The notes under the pieces are model-generated. The model ran no database searches, was not told the DNA's origin, and saw only the letters and a program-made list of their open reading frames with translations. Shown here piece after piece: positions 27,893 through 37,650 of a stretch of 60,466 nucleotides of DNA (positions within the stretch are counted from its first letter, which is position 1; each line of letters begins with the position of its first letter). The stretch comes from Pseudomonadota bacterium (GTDB lineage Bacteria > Pseudomonadota > Gammaproteobacteria > Xanthomonadales > SZUA-36). The position numbers and the translations under genes were made by a program. Where the stretch lies: the NCBI GenBank assembly GCA_015222805.1, contig JADFVZ010000063.1:1-60466 (forward strand), written 5' to 3'.

Positions 27893-29422
27893 TCAGTTCT
27901 GGCGGACTAATTCACCCGATTTATATTTCTTCCAATAGGCATTCAGCTCTTTCTTCACCACCGGCAGGAGGAAATACAGACCGATGATATTCGGGAAGGC
28001 CATGGCAAAAATCATCGCATCCGAGAAATTAATCACTGCACCCAGTTGCATGGATGAGCCAATCACAACAAAAACGAGGAACATCAGCTTATAGGTATTG
28101 CTGGCAGCTTTTGATTCACCAAACAGATAGCCCCAGGCTTTGAGTCCGTAATACGACCAGGAAATCATGGTTGAAAAAGCAAACAGGATAACCGCAACGG
28201 TAAGCACTATTGGGAACCAGCTGATAGCGGATTCAAATGCCATTGAAGTCAGGGCAACGCCGCTAACATCTCCGGTACCATAGGAGCCGGTAACAATTAT
28301 GACCAGTGCGGTAACGGTACAAATAACAACCGTATCAATAAAGGGTTCATACAATGCAACCAGGCCTTCAGTAACCGGCTCATTGGTTTTTACCGCAGAG
28401 TGGGCAATTGCCGCTGAACCAATACCAGCTTCGTTAGAAAATGCCGCCCGCTGGATTCCTTGAATTAGCACACCCACAAAACCGCCGGCAATCCCCTCCG
28501 GACTAAATGCACCGCTGACAATAGAGACCAGAGCTGCAGGGACGGCCGAATAATTCATCAAGATTATAATCAGGCCGGTTAGTACATAAATAACCGCCAT
28601 AAACGGTACAAGTTTTGATGTTACTTTGGCAATGCTGCGAATTCCGCCAATAATCACCATGCCGACGATGGCCGCTACCACCAGGCCAAACAACCAGCCC
28701 TTGTCCGCAAACCAGCTGTTTTCGCCACCGGTGACAGTTACCAGTTGCAGGAAGCTCTGGTTAGCCTGGAACATATTGCCGCCACCAAACGAACCACCGA
28801 TACAAAATATTGCAAACATGACCGCCAAAACCTTACCCAGGCCCTTGAGCTTGTCACTGCGCTCTGCCAACCCTTTGGAGAGATAATACATCGGCCCGCC
28901 GGAAACGCTACCGTCTGCATTTTCCTGCCGATATTTAACCCCGAGGGTACACTCAATAAATTTTGAGGACATGCCCAGCAAGCCTGCCAGGATCATCCAG
29001 AAGGTAGCTCCCGGCCCACCCAGGGAAACCGCGATGGCTACCCCGGCGATATTACCCAGGCCGACGGTGCCAGAAAGCGCCGTTGCCAGCGCCTGGAAAT
29101 GTGATACTTCACCCACAGAATCAGGATCATCAAAATCCCCGCGAATCAACTTGAACCCCAGACCCATGGCCCGAAGGTTGATAAAACGGAAGTACAGGGT
29201 AAATATTATTGCTGCCAGAATAAGCCACGCCAGTACAAAGGGAATCCCCACGCCACCGATATTGAATGATGTAAAAACAAAACTGGTAACGGCATCCAGT
29301 AGCGGTTTCAGTGTCGTATTAATCTTTTCATCCAGTTTGGCTTCAGCAAGGGCTGAAGCCGGCAGGGTTAAAGACATGAGTAGCACCATCAGGCGCAGGC
29401 TTAATTGATTGAATCGATGCAT
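27893..29422 (-). CDS. alanine/glycine:sodium (or proton) symporter, AGCS family
   Basis: This 509-aa inner-membrane transporter has about ten to eleven helices after a signal-like N-terminus ([15 protein letters not shown]). The AGCS core is seen as [31 protein letters not shown], and the signature [20 protein letters not shown]. The family brings alanine or glycine in with Na+. An SD (GGAG, 9 nt) precedes ATG 29422. It is separated from the downstream tkt by 133 nt, so is probably not in that operon. Confidence 0.93.
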   Translation of the reverse strand: MHRFNQLSLRLMVLLMSLTLPASALAEAKLDEKINTTLKPLLDAVTSFVFTSFNIGGVGIPFVLAWLILAAIIFTLYFRFINLRAMGLGFKLIRGDFDDPDSVGEVSHFQALATALSGTVGLGNIAGVAIAVSLGGPGATFWMILAGLLGMSSKFIECTLGVKYRQENADGSVSGGPMYYLSKGLAERSDKLKGLGKVLAVMFAIFCIGGSFGGGNMFQANQSFLQLVTVTGGENSWFADKGWLFGLVVAAIVGMVIIGGIRSIAKVTSKLVPFMAVIYVLTGLIIILMNYSAVPAALVSIVSGAFSPEGIAGGFVGVLIQGIQRAAFSNEAGIGSAAIAHSAVKTNEPVTEGLVALYEPFIDTVVICTVTALVIIVTGSYGTGDVSGVALTSMAFESAISWFPIVLTVAVILFAFSTMISWSYYGLKAWGYLFGESKAASNTYKLMFLVFVVIGSSMQLGAVINFSDAMIFAMAFPNIIGLYFLLPVVKKELNAYWKKYKSGELVRQN

Positions 29423-29489
29423 TACGGGAATCTCCAGCTTTTGCAGCTTTTAATATTTTTTATTAGTGAGAGTTTTATTTCCAGAACGT

Positions 29490-29924
29490 CTAGGGTACGA
29501 CCGTGACCGGTCGATCTGCGATCTGTACCAGCGAGCCGGCAACTGAGCCAAACATAACTGAAGCTAGCCGGGACGTCCCTTTTCGGCCAATCACAATTGA
29601 GCTTGCCCCGACTTCAACGCCGAGATCTTTCAACACAGTTGCCGCATGCCCATGGCGAACCAGGCCTTCGGCACTTACCCCGGATTGTGCCAGGCGAATT
29701 AACTGCGGTTCAATCAAATCGCTGTGCGCACGGGTCAGTTCTTCTTCCCGCCGCCGATGGCGTTCTTCATTTTCACTGGGTGTATTAAAGGTGAAAGGTG
29801 ACCATTCAATGACGTAGCAAATGGTCAGGCCCTGATTGCTCAAGCGTGCCTGGCTGGCGGCAAAATCGAGCGCCCTGAGGGCTCCTTCGCTACCATCAAT
29901 TCCAACTAGAATTGTATTTGACAT
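29490..29924 (-). CDS. universal stress protein, UspA family
   Basis: The 144-aa protein begins MSNTILVGIDGSEGALRALD, the UspA strand-loop with Asp for nucleotide. The C-terminal ATP-binding signature G-2x-G-9x-GS appears as IGRKGTSRLASVMFGSVAGS followed by LVQIADRPVTVVP. Such single-domain proteins bind ATP and accumulate under starvation or stress. An SD (GAGGG) precedes ATG 29924. It lies 67 nt upstream of the AGCS symporter in the same direction and may be co-transcribed. Confidence 0.9.
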   Translation of the reverse strand: MSNTILVGIDGSEGALRALDFAASQARLSNQGLTICYVIEWSPFTFNTPSENEERHRRREEELTRAHSDLIEPQLIRLAQSGVSAEGLVRHGHAATVLKDLGVEVGASSIVIGRKGTSRLASVMFGSVAGSLVQIADRPVTVVP

Positions 29925-30048
29925 AAAAATTTCCCTCTTGAAAATTTATTTATTTGAAGTAGACGATACACCATTAGCGGTGTTTATTTTTATTTCTACG
30001 CTGTGCATAGTAGCTTATTAGATGTGGCAATCCAAAACTAATCCAAAA

Positions 30049-30609
30049 CTAACCCATGGCTTTCCACTTTATTGAGCACCCCATTGAAGCAACTTGCTCG
30101 AGTGGTCCCTGGCCGCTTTCAGCTACCTGACGCATGGCTACAAATAAATCACGACGGGCATCCGGCCGGGCATGCTGCTTGCCACTGTCATCCAGCCTGC
30201 CGCGGTACTGAAGCTCAAGGTCAGCGTTGTAACCAAAGAAATCCGGGGTACAGACAGCACCATAGGCTTTGGCTAGCTCCTGGGTTTTATCCAGCAGGTA
30301 AACAAAAGGAAATTCATTCTCAGCGGCAACCTTGCGCATATTCTCAAAACTGTCTTCTGGGTAATCATCCGGATCATTGGACATGATGGCGACACAATTG
30401 ACACCCAGGGTTTGCAATTCCGCCGTGTCTCGAACCAACTTGCCAAGGATGGATTTCACATAGGGACAATGATTACAGATAAACATAATCAGCAGGCCAT
30501 TTTTCCCCCGGCACTGCTGTAGCGACCATTGCCGGCCATCTACACCGGGCAAATCAAAATCAATGGCTGGCTGGTTAAAATCGCAGACGGGCGTGTGCAG
30601 TAAAACCAT
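30049..30609 (-). CDS. thioredoxin-fold protein, AhpC/PRX-like with CNHCPYV motif
   Basis: This 186-aa protein starts MVLLHTPVCDFNQPAIDFDL, then carries GKNGLLIMFICNHCPYVKSI. CNHC is the redox CxxC of the thioredoxin-family 'peroxiredoxin-like 1' group. YGAVCTPDFFGYNADLELQY matches the cis-Pro (CTPDFF) and following strand. I chose ATG 30609, because CGGAG lies 7 nt before it; the reading frame is open upstream to 30792 but that stretch looks unlike any protein domain. The cellular partner is unknown; it may reduce disulfides or peroxides in the cytoplasm. Confidence 0.85.
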   Translation of the reverse strand: MVLLHTPVCDFNQPAIDFDLPGVDGRQWSLQQCRGKNGLLIMFICNHCPYVKSILGKLVRDTAELQTLGVNCVAIMSNDPDDYPEDSFENMRKVAAENEFPFVYLLDKTQELAKAYGAVCTPDFFGYNADLELQYRGRLDDSGKQHARPDARRDLFVAMRQVAESGQGPLEQVASMGCSIKWKAMG

Positions 30610-30860
30610 AAAAACTCCGTATTCTCTCGATCCTGACAGGAACATCATAATAGACCAATAAGCAGGCACAGGGCGTGAAATTGTGTGGAAACAGCAGCAA
30701 TTGAGGTGAAACTGAGGCCAACCGCGCCATTTCAGCAGATTGAGGCAGAAAAAATATGGAGAATTTGCTATAGTTAATGAACCATAGGGCAATTGCGTGT
30801 TCTTATTGTGTATACACCAGCCCGGTGAATTGTTAGAGACGGTAAGAAACTGATAAACAA

Positions 30861-32078
30861 ATGAATTTAAACACCAGCATTAACAACAGACAACAGCGAC
30901 CGACGCGGGATAATACCCTTGTCGTATTGCTGTGCCTGGTGATCCTGCTGGTTATGCCACAAATTGCGACTGCTTCGAGCCCTGTAGAGATCGCAAACAA
31001 TCAGGGTTGGTCCCTGGTGCCTGCTGCGCAGGTTGCTGATTCCGTCAATGTGCCGAATTATACGGTTCAGCCTGCGGCTATCAGCCCTTTAAGAATTCAA
31101 AGCAATAAAGCGCCTGCACCCCTCAGGCTGCAAACAGACTCGCAGCACCCCCTCTTTTTTGAGCTAAATAACCAGCAATTCGGAGTTGGATCCGGCTTAC
31201 ATTCGCAAGGCCAGCTGGATTTAACCAGCGTTATTGGCTGGCAGCCGCTTGATCAGCTGGTGGTTGCCCTGGGCCTGCAAACGTCAATTTTTGACCAGCC
31301 CGAAGATAGCGGTAATTTCCAGGCTATCAGCAGCATTCAGTGCGAATCTGCTTCAGTCGAGCCAGGGCTATATCATGCCAGCAATTGTCATTTTATTAAT
31401 AGCGGCCAGGCCTGGAACCAGCCAGTCAATAATTTCTCCAGCCTGGGGGCTACCTGGGCAGCAACAGAATCAGCCAGTTTACAACTGGAATATTTCCGTC
31501 AAAACACCACTGCATTAACCAATAACCTTTCCACCAGCACCGCCCTGCCGGGCTTGCTCACCAGTGGACATAATCCGCTGACAGATAATCGCGCCCTGCT
31601 GCCATCGGCTTATCTCGGCGGCAATACCCGCCTGGATGGTTTCGGCATCAACCTGGCGCTAGGGTATGAGCATGACCAAATGGGCAAACTGCGGCTTGGA
31701 CTGCAGCTCTCACGCATCAATAATGCTGAATATACCAACGGTTTCAGTAACTACGGTCAGTCCGTGCTGCCATTAACCGCGCTATCACCTTTCCACACTG
31801 CCACCGTCAATATTGACTGGAACCGTGGTTCGTTCAGCGGCGGCGTACAGGGGTACTATCGTGAGCCATTAACGCTGTATAACCACCAGGCTACTGATGA
31901 CCTGTCCGGCTTCGACATTTATTTCAGCTGGCGCGCGCCCTGGAATGCCAATCTCTCAATCGGCACCAGCAGTGTTATTGAGCCGGTCGGTAATAAAGTG
32001 GCGGAAGAAGGCAGCAGTGATCCATTCGAACTGATTTATGGTCGCGTGCCCTATGTTCGCTACCAGCAGGACCTTTAA
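30861..32078 (+). CDS. predicted outer-membrane beta-barrel protein, unknown function
   Basis: The 405-aa protein has a signal peptide (LVVLLCLVILLVMPQIATA, cleavage near TASS). From about residue 95 it shows repeated short amphipathic strands separated by Gly/Asn/Asp turns (FGVGSGLHSQGQLDLTSVIG, LGATWAATESASLQLEYF, FGINLALGYEHDQMGKLRLG), as in outer-membrane barrels. The C-terminus ends VRYQQDL rather than in Phe/Trp, so the assembly signal is not typical. It starts 69 nt past the upstream end of the thioredoxin-fold gene's open frame on the other strand. No family is recognised. Confidence 0.6.
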   Translation: MNLNTSINNRQQRPTRDNTLVVLLCLVILLVMPQIATASSPVEIANNQGWSLVPAAQVADSVNVPNYTVQPAAISPLRIQSNKAPAPLRLQTDSQHPLFFELNNQQFGVGSGLHSQGQLDLTSVIGWQPLDQLVVALGLQTSIFDQPEDSGNFQAISSIQCESASVEPGLYHASNCHFINSGQAWNQPVNNFSSLGATWAATESASLQLEYFRQNTTALTNNLSTSTALPGLLTSGHNPLTDNRALLPSAYLGGNTRLDGFGINLALGYEHDQMGKLRLGLQLSRINNAEYTNGFSNYGQSVLPLTALSPFHTATVNIDWNRGSFSGGVQGYYREPLTLYNHQATDDLSGFDIYFSWRAPWNANLSIGTSSVIEPVGNKVAEEGSSDPFELIYGRVPYVRYQQDL

Positions 32079-32200
32079 ACACTTCTTCCGGATACACGTA
32101 TCCAGAAAACTTTCGAGCAGGTAAACTTTCAACCTCCATACTGCCTTTCAGCTTTGCATTTGTTACACTACCCGCATTAATTTAGAGACTTATTGATAAT

Positions 32201-32722
32201 ATGATGAAGCCAATCAATTCCCTGAAATCAATCTGCCTGACGGCTTGCCTGCTATGCTCAACCGCCGTTTTTGCCGAAACCCCGTTCTCATCACTCGAGG
32301 AAAGAATGACTGGTGTCGAATTCACTAAAAGCGGACTGGATAAATTAAGCCCGGAAGAGCTAGCTAACCTGAACCAATGGATCAAGGACCGCTCTGTTGC
32401 TGTGTACAATAATGCAACTGTTGCGGCAACCGGCAAGGGTGATTTTTCCTCAAGCGACAAACCCGGATATACCCAGGCAGACCAGAATTACCAGAACCGC
32501 GAAACCATTCATGCACGCATTAAAGGCCCGTTCAAGGGCTGGAACGACTCAACTGTCTTTTCACTGGACAATGGCATGGTCTGGGTCATGGATGAGAAAG
32601 ATACTTTTTATATGAAAACCCAGGATAACCCTGAAATCACCATTAAGCCCGGCTTCCTAAATACCTGGAACCTGTCAGTTGAAGGTTATAATTCCAGCAC
32701 CAAAGTAGAACGCATCCAGTAA
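32201..32722 (+). CDS. exported protein, unknown function (Xanthomonadaceae-like DUF)
   Basis: The 173-aa protein has a signal peptide (ICLTACLLCSTAVFA cut near ETPF). It carries FTKSGLDKLSPEELANLNQWIKDR in two pieces (a short EELANLNQW helix motif) followed by a C-terminal all-beta half (GPFKGWNDSTVFSLDNGMVW, WVMDEKDTFYM, GFLNTWNLSVEGYNSSTKVE). This layout recurs in small exported proteins of Xanthomonadales and related gammas; I recall the pattern but not a function. It follows the barrel gene by 122 nt in the same direction, so the two could be linked. Confidence 0.65.
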   Translation: MMKPINSLKSICLTACLLCSTAVFAETPFSSLEERMTGVEFTKSGLDKLSPEELANLNQWIKDRSVAVYNNATVAATGKGDFSSSDKPGYTQADQNYQNRETIHARIKGPFKGWNDSTVFSLDNGMVWVMDEKDTFYMKTQDNPEITIKPGFLNTWNLSVEGYNSSTKVERIQ

Positions 32723-32755
32723 TTTAACTGGCTCGAAGATGACAAGGTGACGGGC

Positions 32756-33097
32756 TCAGGCCCGGCTGGTTTTTCGGTATATTAATTTTGCACGGATCAT
32801 CAGCAAGCGGATAAGCAGATAGCCCCCTGCACCAATACCGATCAGGCCCCAGGGAATCACCCCGGCGTCCTGTCCGTGCCGGCTGGCACTCCAGAACCAG
32901 ATAAAGCCAGCTGTACATATAGTCAGTGCGAGATAAGACCACATATTGAGGTGATATATACGGGTCCTGAATGCCCGTAAAGCGGCTTTCTTCAGCTGTG
33001 CTGGATCTGCCCCCCGCGGATCCAGTTTGCAGACCGGGCAGGCAGGCAACTGACTGGAGAAGCGGTTACCACATTTTGAACAGCTAATTAAGGCCAT
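32756..33097 (-). CDS. small zinc-ribbon membrane protein
   Basis: This 113-aa protein starts MALISCSKCGNRFSSQLPAC and continues PVCK: two CxxC knuckles (C6/C9 and C20/C23) form a zinc ribbon. Two helices follow (YLALTICTAGFIWFWSA and GLIGIGAGGYLLIRLLMI) with a basic C-terminus. Zinc-ribbon plus two-TM proteins of this kind are common, mostly uncharacterised. It lies between the exported protein and the histidine kinase, with no clear operon. Confidence 0.7.
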   Translation of the reverse strand: MALISCSKCGNRFSSQLPACPVCKLDPRGADPAQLKKAALRAFRTRIYHLNMWSYLALTICTAGFIWFWSASRHGQDAGVIPWGLIGIGAGGYLLIRLLMIRAKLIYRKTSRA

Positions 33098-33161
33098 GAT
33101 TCACTTTTCCCGGGCAAGCCCTGCCCCAGTATTTGATTAAGTAATTGATTATGCATACTGA

Positions 33162-34445
33162 TTAATCATCGCTATCAGCATAATAACGAATGGCTGCCCG
33201 CAGGCCACCCGATGGGCGATTGCTGATTTCAATCCGCCAGTGGTACAGGTCACAGAGTCGCTGAACGATTGCCAGGCCAAGCCCCGAGCCCTTGCCGACA
33301 ACCTTATTACCGCGGTAATGGCGTTGGAACAGAGAGGCAACCTCCTCTTCTGGAACACCCGGACCTGTATCCAGGACCTCAACAATGCCATCACCGACGA
33401 TGACATCGATGCTACCTTCATGTGTATACCTGACAGCATTGCCGATCAGGTTACCAATGGTGACCGCGATCACCGACTCGGGTGCAATCACACTAACCTT
33501 GTTTAACTGTCTGGCAGTCAAGTGCACCGGCTTGTTACCAATCAATGGCTGGTAATGAGTAATCAAATCTTTTACTACGGCATACACATCCTGGGCACGA
33601 CTGTCTTCATTCACCCCCCGCTCAGCACGCACAAGATGCAACAGCGCATTGGTAGTATCAGATGACTGCCTCGCTGCCCTGGCAATACGCAGCAGGCGCG
33701 TACGGACTTTTTCCGGCAGGTCTTTCTGATTCAGCAATAGTTCGGTTGCCCCGGATATAACGGTCAACGGTGTACGCAGTTCGTGGGACACATCCGCATT
33801 GAATTCCCGGTCGCGTTCAACCAGGTGATGCAGGTGATCGGCGTAATGATCAAGGGCTGATGCCAATTGGCCAACCTCATCATCGGCAAAATACTGTGCC
33901 AGCGGTTCCGGCTTGGCTGATTCATCAAATTTGGATAAACGCCTGGCAAGGTCTGCCACCGGTTTCATTACCCGACCCGAGGACCAGCGACCCAGCAACA
34001 GGGAAAACAGGGAGAAAAGCCCAACAACCCCAATCAGGGCCCAGTTAAGGCGACGGTCCATGCGCACACTGTCACTGATATCCTGGGTCAGGAACACCCA
34101 TAAATCAGAATCCTTGCGGATAGCAGCCCGCCAGGTACCGGCTTCAGTACTCACCTTATGCACACCGGCAGGCAGGTCCCGAAATACGACCGGCACTATC
34201 CCGGCTTTTTCCGGTGCGGTTATATAACCCTCAATTCGCGTATGAAAGGGTTCCCTGACGCCCGGATTGAGGCGCAGAGTTTCAATATAATTATCCACTT
34301 CCTTTTTCAGGGTTTCGGCAACTAGCTGGTTCTCGAGATAATCCTGTAAAACCAGTGTAGCCACTGCAAAAAGGCCACTCAGTAAAGTACCAAACAGCAG
34401 GAAAGATAAGATTATTCGGCTGCGAAGCCTACGCCGATACCGCAT
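33162..34445 (-). CDS. sensor histidine kinase
   Basis: This 427-aa membrane kinase has an N-terminal helix (IILSFLLFGTLLSGLFAVAT), a periplasmic sensor of about 100 residues, and a second helix (LNWALIGVVGLFSLFSLLLG). A HAMP-like linker follows, then the HisKA box FNADVSHELRTPLTV (His near residue 221) and an HATPase with GNLIGNAVRYT (N), DTGPGVP (G1) and GKGSGLGLAIVQRL (G2). The ATG at 34445 gives a 17-nt overlap with the regulator gene and places the TM right after the basic start; a longer start at 34469 is possible. It pairs with the OmpR-type regulator just upstream. The stimulus is unknown. Confidence 0.92.
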   Translation of the reverse strand: MRYRRRLRSRIILSFLLFGTLLSGLFAVATLVLQDYLENQLVAETLKKEVDNYIETLRLNPGVREPFHTRIEGYITAPEKAGIVPVVFRDLPAGVHKVSTEAGTWRAAIRKDSDLWVFLTQDISDSVRMDRRLNWALIGVVGLFSLFSLLLGRWSSGRVMKPVADLARRLSKFDESAKPEPLAQYFADDEVGQLASALDHYADHLHHLVERDREFNADVSHELRTPLTVISGATELLLNQKDLPEKVRTRLLRIARAARQSSDTTNALLHLVRAERGVNEDSRAQDVYAVVKDLITHYQPLIGNKPVHLTARQLNKVSVIAPESVIAVTIGNLIGNAVRYTHEGSIDVIVGDGIVEVLDTGPGVPEEEVASLFQRHYRGNKVVGKGSGLGLAIVQRLCDLYHWRIEISNRPSGGLRAAIRYYADSDD

Positions 34446-35115
34446 TCGGGTCGACCAGGCGGTAGCCAATTCCGTGTCGTGTCTGGATCATTGCTGTGTC
34501 AAAGGGTTTGTCTATCGCAGCACGGAGCGTATGTATGTGCACCCGGAGGCTGTCACTATCAGGCATTTCCTCGCCCCATACATGATTTTCGAGATCCTTG
34601 CGGATCACAACATTGGGGGCGGTTTCCATCAGTTTTTGCAGTAACTTCAGGCCAATGGGGTTTAACTCCAACTGCTTTCCATCCCGTTCAACGGTAACTG
34701 CATCGAGGTTATATTTCAGCGAACCCACTACCAGCTCCCGTGGCTGCACTGTTCTTCCGCGCTTAACCAGCACCTGCAGGCGCGCTTCCACCTCCTGCAA
34801 TTCAAATGGTTTCACCAGGTAGTCATCCGCACCATGCTCAAAACCCGCCAGCTTGTCTTCCAGCCGATCGCGGGCGGTTAACATCAATACCGGAGTGTCT
34901 TTGCGAGCATCCTCGCGCAATTTACGGCAGACATCAAGACCGTCCATGCCGGGAAGTTGCAAATCAAGAATGATGGCATCAAAGTCATTGACTATAGCCA
35001 AATGCAAGCCCGTAATCCCATCACCGGCAAAGTCTACTGTGTGGTCGTTATCCTCAAGGTAATCACCAATATTGGCGGCAATATCCGGATTGTCTTCAAT
35101 GATTAAAACTTTCAT
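34429..35115 (-). CDS. OmpR-family response regulator
   Basis: This 228-aa regulator has a receiver domain with phospho-acceptor D51 in DAIILDLQLPGMDGLD, acidic pair in LIIEDNPD, and K102 in DDYLVKPFELQE. The winged-helix output domain (about residues 130-225) includes VVIRKDLENHVWGEEMPDSD to LRVHIHTLRAAIDKPFDTAM and the final TRHGIGYRLVDP. It is co-encoded with and overlaps the histidine kinase, so it is its likely partner. The target genes are unknown; no matching operator was found. Confidence 0.94.
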   Translation of the reverse strand: MKVLIIEDNPDIAANIGDYLEDNDHTVDFAGDGITGLHLAIVNDFDAIILDLQLPGMDGLDVCRKLREDARKDTPVLMLTARDRLEDKLAGFEHGADDYLVKPFELQEVEARLQVLVKRGRTVQPRELVVGSLKYNLDAVTVERDGKQLELNPIGLKLLQKLMETAPNVVIRKDLENHVWGEEMPDSDSLRVHIHTLRAAIDKPFDTAMIQTRHGIGYRLVDPNAVSA

Positions 35116-35355
35116 TTCCTCACCATTTCAATGTACTTGATAGTTATTGTAACGCTTCAATTATTTTTGGGCCAAGATAATTTGTTAACAGCAGATATAG
35201 AAAAGACCCAAGCAAATCCCTGTTTGCCTGAGCCTTCGAGCCCCGCTCACTGAACCGATGTATTTACAGGAACAAGCTGGCGTATTTCTGCCTGTCCGTG
35301 CAGGCCAAGCATACTCCTATGGGAGTTAAAAACTAGTTAACGCTACTCAGTTAAG
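35116..35355. other. 240-nt intergenic region with small hairpins; faint 6S-like resemblance on plus strand
   Basis: No gene is visible between the regulator (start 35115) and pilU (stop 35356). Hairpins are GCCTG/CAGGC (35290-35305) and ACTCC/GGAGT (35313-35326). The stretch CACTGAACCGATGTATTT around 35248-35265, preceded by GAGCCCCGC and followed by AACAAGCTGGCG, resembles the conserved CCTGAGCCGATATTT...CAAG...GTGGCG portion of gammaproteobacterial 6S RNA. The usual 6S neighbours (zapA, fau) are absent and I could not fold a full closing stem, so this is weak. Confidence 0.2.
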
Positions 35356-36477
35356 TTAGTCTTCGATTAACCCCACACCCTCAAGGGTTTTCGCCAGCTC
35401 TTCAGTAGAACCTCCCTTATCCAGCTTGACCATCAACCGGAATTCGTTCTTGGAATCAGCGTACCGCAAACCATTTTCATAAGAAATATGATCCGCCTTA
35501 TACATCTTAAACAGGCATTCATCAAAAGTGATCATACCCAGGTGGCCGGAACGTTTCATGATATCTTTGAGCTCATGAATATCACCCTGGCGGATTTTTT
35601 GCTGTACCAGCGGGGTATTAACCAGCACTTCCACTGCTGCCCAGCGCCGGCCGCCATCAACTGATGGCAGCAATTGCTGCGCAATAATGGCTTTCAGGTT
35701 GAAAGACAGGTCCAGCAATACCTGATCGCGCTCATCTTCCGGAAAGAAATGCAGGATACGATCCATTGCCTGATTGGCGTTATTTGCATGCAGGGTACAC
35801 AAGCATAGATGGCCGGTTTCGGCAAAAGTAAGTGCGTGCTGCATGGATTCACGGGTTCTGATTTCACCAATCAGGATGACATCCGGTGCCTGTCGCAGGG
35901 TGTTTTTCAGGGCAACATCAAATGATTCGGTATCAACACCTACTTCACGTTGGGTGATCATACTTTTAGCATGCTTGTGAACAAACTCAATCGGATCTTC
36001 AATAGTTATAATATGTCCGGTCATTGAACGATTGCGTAATCCCACCATAGCTGCCAGGGAGGTTGATTTGCCGGTACCGGTAGCACCCACAAAGAAAATA
36101 ATGCCGCGTTTTTCCATTGCCAGGTCTCTGAGGATCGGCGGCATACCCAGTTCTTCAAGATTCGGTATGCGGGTCTCAATTAAACGACAGACAATCCCGG
36201 CCTGACCCTGTTGATAAAAAGCACTTACCCGAAAACGAGCATCGTCATTCAAAGCAACAGCAAATTGGCATTCCCTGGTGTTATCAAACTCCTCCCTTTG
36301 ATGTGAGTTCATTAGTGAAGCCACTAAATCCCTGGTTTCCTCGGGCGTTAAGCGTTCATCTTCAATCGGTCCAATTACACCATCAATTTTCAAGCTGGGG
36401 GGTAATCCCGCAGTAACAAATAAATCAGAACCGCGTTTGTCATATAACTGTTGTAACCAACCATGTACTCTGTTCAT
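35356..36477 (-). CDS. pilU: type IV pilus twitching ATPase PilU
   Basis: This 373-aa ATPase acts with PilT in pilus retraction. It starts MNRVHGWLQQLYDKRGSDLF and continues VTAGLPPSLKIDG. Walker A is GATGTGKSTSLAAM. The Asp box has TIEDPIEFVH and the Walker-B-like region is APDVILIGEIRTRESMQHAL. His box: TGHLCLCTLHANNANQAMDR. GVIGPI and the acidic C-terminus (KTLEGVGLIED) are like PilU rather than PilT. I chose ATG 36477, in line with Pseudomonas PilU; an upstream ATG at 36519 lies within the end of pilT. It follows pilT by 13 nt. Confidence 0.93.
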   Translation of the reverse strand: MNRVHGWLQQLYDKRGSDLFVTAGLPPSLKIDGVIGPIEDERLTPEETRDLVASLMNSHQREEFDNTRECQFAVALNDDARFRVSAFYQQGQAGIVCRLIETRIPNLEELGMPPILRDLAMEKRGIIFFVGATGTGKSTSLAAMVGLRNRSMTGHIITIEDPIEFVHKHAKSMITQREVGVDTESFDVALKNTLRQAPDVILIGEIRTRESMQHALTFAETGHLCLCTLHANNANQAMDRILHFFPEDERDQVLLDLSFNLKAIIAQQLLPSVDGGRRWAAVEVLVNTPLVQQKIRQGDIHELKDIMKRSGHLGMITFDECLFKMYKADHISYENGLRYADSKNEFRLMVKLDKGGSTEELAKTLEGVGLIED

Positions 36478-36490
36478 ACCAATACCACTC

Positions 36491-37528
36491 TTATACAAAT
36501 AATTTTCTATCAACAGCACGCCGGGCGGCTTCGTGCTTGGGAATCAGACCGCGACGAACCAGTTTCTCCAGATTCTGATCCAGGGTACACATGCCGATAT
36601 TTTGTCCTGTCTGGATGGAGGAATACATTTGTGCAACTTTATCCTCACGAATCAGGTTTCTAATAGCCGGCGTGCCAATCATGATTTCGTGTGCAGCAAT
36701 GCGACCGCCGCTTACGCGTTTCAACAAGGTCTGTGCGATAACCGCCCGCAGGGATTCAGACAACATAGAGCGGACCATGTCCTTCTCACCGGCAGGAAAT
36801 ACATCAATAATACGATCGATCGTTTTCGCTGCTGAACTTGTATGCAGTGTCGCAAACACCAGATGACCGGTTTCCGCCGCCGTCATTGCCAGTCGAATGG
36901 TTTCAATATCACGCATTTCACCCACCAGGATAATATCCGGATCTTCTCGCAGGGCTGAACGCAGTGCCTGGTTGAAGCCGTGGGTATCCCGATGCACTTC
37001 ACGTTGATTAATCAGGCATTGTTTCGGGGTGTGCAGGAATTCAATCGGATCTTCAATCGTAAGTATATGTTGACGGGTAGTACTATTGAGGTGATCAACC
37101 ATAGCCGCCAGGGTGGTCGACTTACCTGAACCCGTAGGGCCGGTTACCAGTACAAGTCCGCGCGGGACATTAATAATATCCTTGAAAATCGGTGGTGCCT
37201 GAAGGTCTTCCAGGGTCAATATTTTAGCGGGAATTGTTCGAAATGCCGCACCAATACCGCGATCCTGATGATAGGCGTTGACACGAAAACGGGCAACTTC
37301 CGGAACAGAGTATGAATAATCAACTTCGAGATTAGCTTCAAAGTCTCGCCGCTGATGATCATTCAAGGTGCTGTAGACCAGCTCAAGCAAGTCCTTGTTT
37401 TCCAATGACGGCAGATCCAGTCGCCTGATATCACCATCAACACGAATCAATGGCGGCATGCCTGCAGACAAGTGCAGATCCGAAGCATTATTTTTTACCG
37501 AAAAGGCGAGTAGTTCATTAATATCCAT
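36491..37528 (-). CDS. pilT: type IV pilus retraction ATPase PilT
   Basis: This 345-aa hexameric ATPase drives pilus depolymerisation. It starts MDINELLAFSVKNNASDLHL with SAGMPPLIRVDGD, matching PilT. Walker A is GPTGSGKSTTLAAM. TIEDPIEFLH, DPDIILVGEMRDIETIRLAM and TGHLVFATLHTSSAAKTIDR are the Asp, Walker B and His boxes. AIRNLIRE near the C-terminus is the PilT AIRNLIRE motif needed for retraction. It is divergent from yggS, as in Pseudomonas. Confidence 0.96.
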   Translation of the reverse strand: MDINELLAFSVKNNASDLHLSAGMPPLIRVDGDIRRLDLPSLENKDLLELVYSTLNDHQRRDFEANLEVDYSYSVPEVARFRVNAYHQDRGIGAAFRTIPAKILTLEDLQAPPIFKDIINVPRGLVLVTGPTGSGKSTTLAAMVDHLNSTTRQHILTIEDPIEFLHTPKQCLINQREVHRDTHGFNQALRSALREDPDIILVGEMRDIETIRLAMTAAETGHLVFATLHTSSAAKTIDRIIDVFPAGEKDMVRSMLSESLRAVIAQTLLKRVSGGRIAAHEIMIGTPAIRNLIREDKVAQMYSSIQTGQNIGMCTLDQNLEKLVRRGLIPKHEAARRAVDRKLFV

Positions 37529-37650
37529 CTGCTTCCCTCAGTTCCTGCGCTTGACCTGCAAACGCTGCTTACTGTCCGTGATTAGATCGCTTATCCTCAT
37601 TATAGGAGATATAGCAAATACTGCGCGGACATCCCTGTAATCAAGTATTT

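Noticed and set aside
30610-30792. Longer thioredoxin-fold protein from 30792
   Set aside because: The extra 61 residues have no domain character and the SD CGGAG precedes ATG 30609.
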